Origin: Propioniciclava soli | GTDB taxonomy: Bacteria; Actinomycetota; Actinomycetes; Propionibacteriales; Propionibacteriaceae | Length of the DNA stretch: 64,000 nucleotides | NCBI RefSeq assembly: GCF_014858005.1 | Contig: NZ_JACYOT010000009.1 | Location: 1 to 64,000 of the forward strand | Direction of reading: 5' to 3' | Part shown: positions 9,218-17,034 of the stretch, piece by piece | Layout: each line of letters begins with the position of its first letter | Numbering within the stretch: position 1 is the stretch's first letter | Made by a program: the position numbers and the translations under genes | The notes under the pieces: model-generated | What the model was told of the DNA's origin: nothing | The model's database searches: none | The model's input: only the letters and a program-made list of their open reading frames with translations

Positions 9218-10602
9218 GACACCGCCGGCTCGGCGCTCGACGCCGGCGCGATCGCCGGCTTGTAGTCGTAGTAGCGGTCGCGGTCGGTCTGCCGCGCACG
9301 GGCCCCGTTGAGGACGACGCCGAGCACGTTCGCCCCGGCCCCTTGCGTCGTCTCCAGCGCGACCTGCAGGTCTCGCTTCCTGGTCTTGTCCACGCGCGCG
9401 ACCAGGACGATGCCGTCGGTGATCGTGGTGAGGGCGAGGGCGTCCGCCACCACGAGGACGGGGGCGGTGTCGATGATGACGGCGTCGTAGTGCTGCCGGC
9501 CGTAATCCAGGATCTCGGCCATCTGGGGCGAGGAAAGCAACTCGGCGGGGTTGGGGGCCGAACCCCCGGCCGGCAGGATGTCAACGCCGGAATCCCCCAG
9601 CGGCTGGATGGTGTCGCTCAACTCCGCCTGCCCCACGAGGACATCGGTGACGCCCACGGACCCGTCGATCTGGGCGTAACTGGCCACGCGGGGTCGGCGG
9701 AGGTCGGCGTCGATGAGGAGGACGCTCCGGCTGGATTCGGCGATCACGGCCGCGAGGTTGACCGCCACGGTCGACTTGCCCTCACCGGGCGTGGCCGACG
9801 AGACCACCAGAGCGAGCGGCTGCTTGCTCAGGGTCACGTAGCGCAGGCTGGAGCGCAGTTGGCGGTACTCCTCGGCGGCGCTGCCGGTCGGTTCCTGAAG
9901 CACCGTGGCCTCGTGACCGCCGCCCTTGCCCGAGCGGGAGCGCAGCGACCCCAGGAACGTGACCTTCCCGGTCTCGGCCAGGGAGGCCTCGCCGCGGACC
10001 TTGTTGTCCAGCGTGGCGATCGAGATGGCCGCGAGCACGCCGGCCAGGAGGCCGGCGAACAGGCCCAGCGCCGTGTTCGTGCGCTTGTCGGGGGCGAACT
10101 GGTAGGTGGGCGGGGTCGCCTCCTTGATCGTCCGCACGGTGACGGTCGAGGCACCCTCGCGCGTCCGCGGTGCATACTCCTCGATGACGGTCTTCGCCTG
10201 GGCGGCGATGGCGTTGGCGATCTCCGCGGAGCGCTGGGGATCGGCGGTCGCGACGGCCACGTCCATGATCACCGTCTCGCGGGGGGTGCTGATGTTGACC
10301 ACCCTGCCGAGCTGTTCCGTACTCATCGGCAACTGGAGTCGGTCGATCACCGGCTGGAGCACGACCGGCGAGGAGGCCAGTTCGCCGAATGACGTCATTT
10401 GGTTCGACGTGTAGGTGGACCCCTGCGCGAGGTCGCTGGCCGTGTTGCCGAAGTTGAGCGTGAAGTAGAGGGACGCGGAAGACCGGTACTGCGGCGTCAT
10501 CAGCGAGGACAGCCCGAAGGCGACCAGCCCGCCAAGGAGGGTGAGAACGGTCACGAGCAGCCAGTGGTGCTTGATCGTGGACAGGTTGGCGTGCTTCAAC
10601 AT
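9214..10602 (-). CDS. Wzz-type chain-length determinant fused to BY-kinase
   Basis: A 462-residue membrane tyrosine kinase. The first membrane helix is at ~14-35, followed by an extracytoplasmic Wzz loop and a second helix at ~177-198. The cytoplasmic kinase has Walker A S-A-T-P-G-E-G-K-S-T (~residue 270), Walker A' V-L-L-I-D-A-D-L-R-R-P and Walker B V-I-I-D-T-A-P. A short tyrosine cluster (R-Y-Y-D-Y) sits near the C-terminus and is the expected autophosphorylation site. Such proteins set polymer length and gate export in Wzx/Wzy systems. Both kinase and Wzz modules are in one chain, unlike the two-chain arrangement of many Firmicutes. Its start overlaps the end of the polymerase gene by 7 bases. 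Confidence 0.92.
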   Translation of the reverse strand: MLKHANLSTIKHHWLLVTVLTLLGGLVAFGLSSLMTPQYRSSASLYFTLNFGNTASDLAQGSTYTSNQMTSFGELASSPVVLQPVIDRLQLPMSTEQLGRVVNISTPRETVIMDVAVATADPQRSAEIANAIAAQAKTVIEEYAPRTREGASTVTVRTIKEATPPTYQFAPDKRTNTALGLFAGLLAGVLAAISIATLDNKVRGEASLAETGKVTFLGSLRSRSGKGGGHEATVLQEPTGSAAEEYRQLRSSLRYVTLSKQPLALVVSSATPGEGKSTVAVNLAAVIAESSRSVLLIDADLRRPRVASYAQIDGSVGVTDVLVGQAELSDTIQPLGDSGVDILPAGGSAPNPAELLSSPQMAEILDYGRQHYDAVIIDTAPVLVVADALALTTITDGIVLVARVDKTRKRDLQVALETTQGAGANVLGVVLNGARARQTDRDRYYDYKPAIAPASSAEPAVS

Positions 10603-11912
10603 CCGACGGGTTCCTCGCGAACTCTGGCTTGGGGGACAGGGGGGCCGGCGGATCCGACCACCAGGCCCTCGGGCGCCGGCGAGGGGATCGGCCGTCGTTG
10701 CAGGACCTCAGTGACTGCCCATCCGACCGCGAGCCAGAATATCAGTCCGTACTGCGTGATCAGGGCGACAGAGGTGAGAGAGGCCGCCTGGGCGGCCACC
10801 GCGATGGCGGCTGTCCCGGCGCGGAAGGAGAGCGCCCAAGCGACCGAGAGGGTGGCCAGGGCGATCACGACGATGGTGGGCAGCCAGCCGTAGGCCAGGG
10901 CGAACAGGAGCAAGGCGCTGTCGATGGAGCGGAACGCCCCGTACGTGACGCGGCCGTCGGTGGTGCGCGCGTAGCTGTCGGCAGTGCCGAGCGGTTGCGT
11001 GGTCGGTACGAGTTCCAGCAGCCACGTGCGGTAGGCCGCGCTGTTGGCGGCCTCGCTACCCGATTCGGCGAACACGGACGAAAGGAAGAGCACGAAGAAG
11101 ATGGCACTCACGGCCAGCACGCCCAGGAGGGCCGCCCGGGCACGCCGGGACAGGTCGAAGCGTCCGGCAAGGAGTGCCACGGCGACCCCGGCGGCGGCCG
11201 TCGCCATCCCGAGGCGGCTGAACGTGGCCAGGGTGGCGGCCAGAAGGAGCGCCACCAACCCCAGCCGCTGCCCGAGCTTGAGTCGGGCGTCCAGTGCGAG
11301 CACCGCCGCCACCGCGAGCGATCCTCCCGCGGCGATGGAGTGGCCGAAGGCACCCTCGGCGCGCAGCACCCCGCCGCGGTACTGGAGGGTTCCCCACGTG
11401 GAGTACAGGCCCCCGAACCGGACGAAACGTGCCCAGACATTGATGCCCGTGGCAGCTTCCAAAAGGATGAAGCCGGCCGCCACCGCCGCGGTGGTGACGA
11501 ACACGGTCGCCAGCCGACGGACGCCGTAGGCGCTGGCCGCCACCCGGGCGAAGGCATAGATGGTGAACCACTGGACGAAGGCGTAGGCCTGGGCGATGGT
11601 CACCAGCCGGAGGAGGAAGGCGAGCAGTACCAGGGCCAGCAGAGCGAGGAGGGCAGCGTCTACCGCACCGAGGCGGGGACGGGCCGTACCTCTGCGCAGG
11701 ATCGCGATCGTGGCCAAGAAGGCCAGTCCGAGGGAGGCCGGGACGTAAAAGATGGCGACGGAGACGCCCACCCAGTACGGCACCAGGGGGAGGGATGCCA
11801 CAGCCACCACGGCGGCCCACCACGGCTTCTTCAGGGCCATGATCACCGCGAGGGTGCCGGCGAGCAGGGCGATGGCCAAGAGCAGCAGCGTCTGGAGGTC
11901 GGATGCGCTCAC
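10596..11912 (-). CDS. O-antigen ligase/polymerase family protein (Wzy-like)
   Basis: A polytopic membrane protein of about 438 residues with roughly 11-12 hydrophobic helices. A large extracytoplasmic loop lies in the second half, around 'ESGSEAANSAAYRTWLLELVPTTQPLG', as in Wzy_C/WaaL proteins. It should polymerise lipid-linked repeat units on the outer face of the membrane. Two in-frame GTG codons (11918 and 11912) follow GGAGGGGG. The second has proper spacing (about 6-9 bases) and is preferred; the first lies directly on the ribosome site. It is followed without a gap by the Wzz/BY-kinase gene. Confidence 0.85.
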   Translation of the reverse strand: MSASDLQTLLLLAIALLAGTLAVIMALKKPWWAAVVAVASLPLVPYWVGVSVAIFYVPASLGLAFLATIAILRRGTARPRLGAVDAALLALLALVLLAFLLRLVTIAQAYAFVQWFTIYAFARVAASAYGVRRLATVFVTTAAVAAGFILLEAATGINVWARFVRFGGLYSTWGTLQYRGGVLRAEGAFGHSIAAGGSLAVAAVLALDARLKLGQRLGLVALLLAATLATFSRLGMATAAAGVAVALLAGRFDLSRRARAALLGVLAVSAIFFVLFLSSVFAESGSEAANSAAYRTWLLELVPTTQPLGTADSYARTTDGRVTYGAFRSIDSALLLFALAYGWLPTIVVIALATLSVAWALSFRAGTAAIAVAAQAASLTSVALITQYGLIFWLAVGWAVTEVLQRRPIPSPAPEGLVVGSAGPPVPQARVREEPVGC

Positions 11913-12023
11913 GCGCACCCCCCTCCGCTTCGGCCTCCACTGCAGGTCATGTTTCCAGTATGACGCCGAGCGGGACCGTGGATAACTCCCCGGCGGGGTG
12001 ACAGGTCACCGACAAGGGGGACG

Positions 12024-13514
12024 TCAGGGGCGGAGCATCCCGACGGTTTCCCGGATCCTGAGGACGTCGCTCCGGACGCCGGGCAGGATCAAGGCGAGGG
12101 CCGCCGCGGTCAACCCCGCCAAGGTGTTGAGCACGATCGCCACGACGTCGGGCAGGCCGTGGGTGGCGAAGACGTCGAGCGCGAAGGAGGCCCCGCCGGC
12201 CAGACCCCCGACGAGGAAGATCCGCAGCGCGCCGGCGTAGATGGCCGGCAGCGGCATGTCGACCTTTCGGGACAGCCACAGGAACGAGAGGGGCCACGCG
12301 ACGAGCGGCGCCGCCGCGTAGCCCGTGGCGATCCCCACCAACCCAAAGAAACTGCCTGCCACGATGCACGCGATCTTCAGGGCTGCCGAGATCAGCGACC
12401 ACTGGAACAGGTGCCCGGTCAAGCCTTTCGTCACGTAGACCCAGTAGGCAACCATCGCCAGCGACTGCAGGCTCGCCCCGATCGCGAGCAGGGCGAGCAG
12501 GGGGGAGGCCTCCAGCCAGGGCGCACCCAGGAGGAGGGACGTCACAGGGCGCGCCGACCCGGAGACGAGAAACAGTGCGGCGCAGAGCGTGTAGCCCAGG
12601 GCGATCTGTCCGCGCAGCAGGAAGGCCCAGTAGCGATCAGGCTCGCCCTGCAGGCGCGACAGGATGGGGATGGCCACACGTGTGATCGGGACCCTGATCT
12701 GGTTGTAGGGCTGCATAAGCAACTGGAAGGCGCGGTTGTACACGCCCAGAGGCGCGATCCCCAGTCGCCACCCGATGAGGAGGGAATCCACGTTGTTGGC
12801 GGCGTAACCCACCAGCTGATTCCCCACCATGTTCCAGCCGAACCGGAGCATGCCGTCCATGTGAACGCCCCGCCGGGGAAGGCCTGGGGCCCATCCGCCG
12901 CTCACGACGAGCATCACCATCAGCACCAGCCCCGTCGTCAGCTGTTGGGCCACCAGGGCCCACACCCCGGCGCCGGCCAGGGCCAAGCCGATCGCGACCG
13001 CCAGCCCGAACACCGGCGATGTCGCGTCGATGAGCGCTATCCGCTTGAACCGCAGTGCCCGCTCCAGGGACGCGCGGTACTGGGTGGCAGCCCCGTTGAG
13101 AAGGAACGTGAGCGACAGCGCACGCATGACGTCCGTCAGGGCCGGTTGGCCGAAGAACTGTGCGACGAAGGGTGCCGCAACGACCACCATCCCCGCGAGG
13201 AGCACCCCGATAGCGAGGTTGATCCAGAACAGCTGACTGCGCTGCTGACCCGACAGGGTGCGGGCTTGCACCGCGGCTGTGGAGAGCCCGAAGTCCCGGA
13301 AGATCTCGCCGACCCCGACCACCACCGTGGTGAGGGCGAGGATGCCGTAATCGGCGGGGGAGAGCAGCCGGGCGAGCACCACGACGCCCGCCATCTGCAC
13401 GATGGCCTTGACGCCCTGGCCGCCAACGCTGACTGCCGCACCGCGCGCGGCCCGGCGACCGAGGCCTGGCCCTGCTGCGGGATCGCTGGGAGGCGTCTGA
13501 TGGGAAGCCGTCAC
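12024..13514 (-). CDS. Wzx-type polysaccharide flippase
   Basis: A 496-residue membrane protein of the MATE/MOP exporter superfamily, with about 12-14 helices. The motif 'VVLARLLSPADYGILAL' near the N-terminus is characteristic of polysaccharide flippases. It should flip undecaprenyl-linked repeat units to the outer face. The GTG at 13514 overlaps the stop of the FrhB-like gene (GTGA); the longer reading frame upstream belongs to that gene's shadow. A gap of ~110 bases follows before the polymerase gene. Confidence 0.9.
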   Translation of the reverse strand: MTASHQTPPSDPAAGPGLGRRAARGAAVSVGGQGVKAIVQMAGVVVLARLLSPADYGILALTTVVVGVGEIFRDFGLSTAAVQARTLSGQQRSQLFWINLAIGVLLAGMVVVAAPFVAQFFGQPALTDVMRALSLTFLLNGAATQYRASLERALRFKRIALIDATSPVFGLAVAIGLALAGAGVWALVAQQLTTGLVLMVMLVVSGGWAPGLPRRGVHMDGMLRFGWNMVGNQLVGYAANNVDSLLIGWRLGIAPLGVYNRAFQLLMQPYNQIRVPITRVAIPILSRLQGEPDRYWAFLLRGQIALGYTLCAALFLVSGSARPVTSLLLGAPWLEASPLLALLAIGASLQSLAMVAYWVYVTKGLTGHLFQWSLISAALKIACIVAGSFFGLVGIATGYAAAPLVAWPLSFLWLSRKVDMPLPAIYAGALRIFLVGGLAGGASFALDVFATHGLPDVVAIVLNTLAGLTAAALALILPGVRSDVLRIRETVGMLRP

Positions 13515-14734
13515 GAGCGCGGGCCGTCCGCTTCGACGGAGAGCGCGGTGCGCGCCCTGCGCGTCCGCCGCCACGAGCCGCGGAGCGCGCGGACGGCGGC
13601 GCGGGGGCTCTTCAGCGCCCATCGGGCCAGCCCGAATCCACGATAGTCGGGCACACGACGGCCGGCGAGCCGGACGCCGAGCAGGCGGCCAAACAGGGTC
13701 GTGCGACGTTGGACCTGCAGGGGCTGGACGGCAGCGAGGCGGTCCATGTCGATCTCCTCGACCGCAAGGACGCCGGCGCGCACCGCCTCCAGCACTGTTT
13801 GCCGGCCGCGTTCGGTCCGGGCAATCAGCGCGCTGCAGCCGTCGGCGGCCGCGAAGGTCGGGTAGCCGCGTACGTCGGTCTCCCACAGGTCGGCGGCGAC
13901 CACATCGGCGGAATCGCCGATGCCGTCGACGCAGATCTTGCAGCGCCACTGGGTGGTGGGCCCCAACCGCTTGCCCCAGGACTCGTCGTAGGTGATGGAC
14001 GCCGTGGTGCCGCCCTCGCGCTCGACCGTGAACTGGCCCGGCCAGCCGCGACCGCGGTACCAGAGGTCGGCTATGGGCTGACCGGCGGCCAACTCGGCCG
14101 CGAGGTCGTCGGTGGCGTGCTGGCTGGGCGTGCCCGCGCAGAAGAACGAGAGGATGAGGGGGGCGGAAGCCCCCTGACCGGCGTGCAGGGCACGCGTGGC
14201 GGACGCCTCGCAGGGCTTCCCCACGAACGCCTCACCCGCCCCGACCGGCAAGGCGGCGCTGCAGGCGGGGGCGTACCGGGACCCGGCGCAGGCGAGCGCA
14301 CCGGCACGGTCGACCACCGGCAGGGAGCGGGTGCGGCGGGGGTCTTCGGGGTCGGCGGCGGCGGAGGCGACGGACCGTGCCCGACCGCTCTCCAGCAGCC
14401 ACGCCGAGAGCGCCGTCAGCGTCCCCCCGCTGCTGCCGCGGTGGCGCACGTCGGGGGCAGTGGCCCAGGCGCGCCAGGCGGCGACGTGAGTGCCCATGGT
14501 GGGGTGGACCCGGCCTCCCTCCGCGTTGGGCCGGACGCGGACGCCCGGGCAGACGTCGGGGAAGGAGCTCTGGGGCTCGCCTCCGGCCCCGGGCGCGAGG
14601 CGCGGCCGGAGGTAGCCCCGGGCGTCGAGTTGCATGGTGATCCCTGCCCCAAGCTGGGTGCAGGCGCCACAACCGGAGCAGTTGTCGTCGGCGACGACGC
14701 GGGCGATGGCCTGACCGAGCGTGCGCGTCGTCAC
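13511..14734 (-). CDS. FrhB/FdhB-family (coenzyme F420 hydrogenase beta-like) iron-sulfur protein in an EPS operon
   Basis: A 407-residue protein. Residues ~15-25 contain C-x2-C-x2-C (D-N-C-S-G-C-G-A-C), and a fourth Cys-Pro occurs in D-V-C-P-G, together a [4Fe-4S] site. Further family marks are 'RGSSGGTLTALSAWLLE', 'GKPCEASATRAL', 'SFFCAGTPS' and 'WRCKICVDGIGDSADV'. The family includes flavin-binding beta subunits of F420-dependent hydrogenases, but many members sit in polysaccharide clusters beside pyruvyl transferases, as here. No hydrogenase subunits are nearby, so a redox or ketal-related step in sugar modification is more likely; this is inference. GTG start, with GTGA overlaps at both ends. 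Confidence 0.88.
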   Translation of the reverse strand: MTTRTLGQAIARVVADDNCSGCGACTQLGAGITMQLDARGYLRPRLAPGAGGEPQSSFPDVCPGVRVRPNAEGGRVHPTMGTHVAAWRAWATAPDVRHRGSSGGTLTALSAWLLESGRARSVASAAADPEDPRRTRSLPVVDRAGALACAGSRYAPACSAALPVGAGEAFVGKPCEASATRALHAGQGASAPLILSFFCAGTPSQHATDDLAAELAAGQPIADLWYRGRGWPGQFTVEREGGTTASITYDESWGKRLGPTTQWRCKICVDGIGDSADVVAADLWETDVRGYPTFAAADGCSALIARTERGRQTVLEAVRAGVLAVEEIDMDRLAAVQPLQVQRRTTLFGRLLGVRLAGRRVPDYRGFGLARWALKSPRAAVRALRGSWRRTRRARTALSVEADGPRS

Positions 14735-15810
14735 AGCACGGTCCGCAGCGCCGCCACCGACTCCTCGCAGCGGCTCTGGGCGGCGCACTGCAGTTGTTCG
14801 GCCTGGCTCGCCATCTCCGAGCCGTGGGCGTTGAGCAGCCCCAAGAGTTCCGAGGCGGGATCGGGCGACGCGTTGAGGTCGACGACGTGGTGCCAGCCCA
14901 GGTCCCGCATCAGGGGCGCGAACTTGCGGGAGTAGGCCAGGGGGAGCGCAGGCGTCCCCACGGAGAGCGCGTTCAGGCAGGCGTGCATGCGCGAGCCGAT
15001 CACCAGGGCGGCCCCGGCGACGTGGGCGCGGACGTCCTGGAGGTCGCCGACCTCGGCCACGGGCAGGTCGTGTTCCCGGGCCACCTCGGTGATCGCCGGC
15101 ATGTCGTTGTCGGGGAAGCGGGATTCGAGCACATGGGGGAGCAGGGTGATCGTCCGGCCCCGTTGCCGGAGGCCATTGATGACCTCGCCGACCACCCGCC
15201 GATAGTTCGCGGCGCTGCCGTGGGCGTCCGACGTCCACAGCAGGCCCGACACGTTGAGGAGCACGTCGTGCTCGACGCTGCGCTCGGGCTGGGGCAGGAA
15301 GAACACCACATCGCTCGTGACATGGTCGACCGGCCTGCCCAACTCACGGGCCGCATAGGCCGACTCGCTGTCCCGCGCCAGGGCGAGCCGGGCGGTCTTC
15401 AGCATGAGGCGTCCCAGCCGCCGGCCCTCGGCGGTCTCGAAAGGCCCCACCGTCTGCGGTCCCAGGACGTACGGCACGTGCAGCGCCTTGACGAACAGGG
15501 CCATCGCCGCCCGGCCACGCAGCCGCGGGAGGCCGTAGATGTCGGCGAACGAGTCCCCGGCCCCGGTGTCGATGACGACATCGAACGACTGCAGCCACGA
15601 CCGGCCGCCGCGGGAGTCGAAGACGAGCTCGCGCAGTAGAGTTCGCGGACCGGCGATGTTGATGGGGGCGATGCCCGAACCATAGCTCTGGTACTCGACC
15701 TCCGCGCCAGGCCAGGCCTGCTCGGCGAGCGCGCGGGTGCCCTCACCGAGGACGCGGACGCCCAGGTTGGTCGAGGTGCCTTCGGCCCAGAGCACGAGGA
15801 CGCGTTTCAC
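14731..15810 (-). CDS. Polysaccharide pyruvyl transferase family protein
   Basis: A 359-residue protein of the PS_pyruv_trans/CsaB family. It opens K-R-V-L-V-L-W-A-E-G-T-S-T-N-L-G and has 'YVLGPQTVGPF', 'LARDSESAYAARELG', 'HDVLLNVSGLLW' and the family's C-terminal 'VIGSRMHACLNALSVGTPALPLAYSRKF'. These enzymes move a pyruvyl group from phosphoenolpyruvate onto sugar hydroxyls as a ketal. The GTG at 15810 follows GGGAAG by about 8 bases. The codons upstream in the same frame are not conserved-looking. It is coupled by GTGA to the FrhB-like gene downstream. Confidence 0.88.
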   Translation of the reverse strand: MKRVLVLWAEGTSTNLGVRVLGEGTRALAEQAWPGAEVEYQSYGSGIAPINIAGPRTLLRELVFDSRGGRSWLQSFDVVIDTGAGDSFADIYGLPRLRGRAAMALFVKALHVPYVLGPQTVGPFETAEGRRLGRLMLKTARLALARDSESAYAARELGRPVDHVTSDVVFFLPQPERSVEHDVLLNVSGLLWTSDAHGSAANYRRVVGEVINGLRQRGRTITLLPHVLESRFPDNDMPAITEVAREHDLPVAEVGDLQDVRAHVAGAALVIGSRMHACLNALSVGTPALPLAYSRKFAPLMRDLGWHHVVDLNASPDPASELLGLLNAHGSEMASQAEQLQCAAQSRCEESVAALRTVL

Positions 15811-15844
15811 GACAGCTTCTTCCCTTGAGGATCGGAGGAGATGC

Positions 15845-16411
15845 TCACCACCACCACGCCTTGGCCTTCGGGCCTGGCAGGTGGTAAGTGAGGGTGCGGG
15901 GCCGGTCGCGGATGCGTTTGGCGGGGACACCCGCGTACAGACCGTACGGCTCCAGCGTGCCCTTGGCGACCGCGCCGGCGGCGAGCACGACGCCCTCGCC
16001 GATGTCCGTGCCCGGCAGGACGATGACGGCGGGACCGAGCCACGCGCGGTCACCGATGGTCACCGGGGCCTTCACATATCCGAAGTCGTCGCCGCTCCAG
16101 TCGTGCTGCGCGGTCCAGATCTGCACGCCGGTGGAGAAGTTGACGTCGCTCCCGATCCGCAGCCCGCCGCGGGCGTCGAGGATGGCTCCGTCGCCGACGA
16201 TGGTGCGCGCGCCGATGGTCAGGAGGCGGGAGGCGCGCGCCTGGAAGCCGTGGTAGATCGTAGCGGTGGGGTGGATCTGGGCCCCCCAGCCGCGCAGCGC
16301 GGCGACCCGCGCACGATGGACGGGGGCGGCTGCCGCAACGGAGAGGGAGACCATCTCGACGGCCTCGCGTCGCCGGCCCAGGGCCCACTTGATCTTCCTG
16401 AGGACGTTCAT
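15845..16411 (-). CDS. Hexapeptide-repeat acyltransferase, first gene of the EPS operon
   Basis: A 188-residue LbH acyltransferase. Hexapeptide repeats run from about residue 48 to 165, with the active-site-like 'TAQHDWSG' and the family ending 'AAGAVAKGTLEPYGLYAGVPAKRI'. This pattern resembles colanic-acid WcaF and serine or maltose acetyltransferases. It is only distantly similar to the operon's other acyltransferase at 6815-7381, so two different acylation steps are likely. The ATG at 16411 follows GGGAG by 7 bases. The 622-base region upstream holds no gene, so the operon promoter probably lies there. Confidence 0.87.
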   Translation of the reverse strand: MNVLRKIKWALGRRREAVEMVSLSVAAAAPVHRARVAALRGWGAQIHPTATIYHGFQARASRLLTIGARTIVGDGAILDARGGLRIGSDVNFSTGVQIWTAQHDWSGDDFGYVKAPVTIGDRAWLGPAVIVLPGTDIGEGVVLAAGAVAKGTLEPYGLYAGVPAKRIRDRPRTLTYHLPGPKAKAWWW

Positions 16412-17034
16412 GTCGCACTCCCGGTGGGGTGTGTGGGTGGGAGGACAACGTCGAGGACGCGTGCACCCCGCAGCATACCCGACGATGGTAGCAAGGGCAG
16501 CCGGGAGACGCCGGGGCTCGCGAGGGGACTGCTCGTGGCGGCGACCATGAGGTCGATGATCTCAGCAGAACCCCACCGGGCGCGATCCCCCGGGCGAGTG
16601 ACCCGACCGGAGGAGCGCCTCAGCGGTCCTTCACCCCCAGCCTCATCGGTTGCCGCCACCGGCGCCATGGAGGTCACCTGCGCCTCCGTGGACCGGTTCC
16701 GCGACAGCTTGTCATCGGACGACCCCCGCAGCGGGCCGACCGAGAAGTCGGGAGCACGGAAGAGCCGCGAGAGCCAGGGAGAGCAGCTGAAGCGCGCCAC
16801 TACGGTGCGGACCACGGCGGCACCGACGACGTTCAGAACCCAAACGGCTTCGGTGTCACCGAGTCACGTTCGTTCAAGGGCGTACGTCGAAGCCGTCACG
16901 ACCGGGAAGTGGGCGATCATGACCCGATCGTGACACCTGCGCCCCCTCCGGCGGGATCCCCCGGGCGAGTGACCGGCGGCCCCGGGAATGCGTCGGGCCG
17001 CCACCCACGAAGGGAGGGGCCGACGAGCGTCCGG
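16412..17034. other. Gene-free region upstream of the EPS operon, with a 20-bp direct repeat and a hairpin
   Basis: No convincing gene on either strand. A 20-base direct repeat beginning GATCCCCCGGG occurs exactly at 16584-16603 and 16955-16974. A GC-rich hairpin (8-bp arms 16975-16982 and 16995-17002) lies 33 bases downstream of the metallophosphoesterase gene and could terminate it. A TATGCT -10-like sequence reading toward the EPS operon lies near 16472, without a good -35. One reading frame (16408-16815, minus) ends in an ATGA overlap but looks like non-coding composition. Confidence 0.5.
16975..17002 (-). terminator. Candidate terminator hairpin of the metallophosphoesterase gene
   Basis: Perfect 8-bp arms GGCGGCCC/GGGCCGCC with a 12-base loop, located 33 bases past the stop at 17035. 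There is no T run, so termination strength is uncertain. It directly abuts the second copy of the 20-bp direct repeat. Confidence 0.4.

Noticed and set aside
16408-16815. Minus-strand frame of 135 codons ending in an ATGA overlap with the first EPS acyltransferase
   Set aside because: The overlap is suggestive, but composition is Ser/Arg/Pro-rich, there is no ribosome site, and no family pattern is seen. The region looks like promoter DNA.
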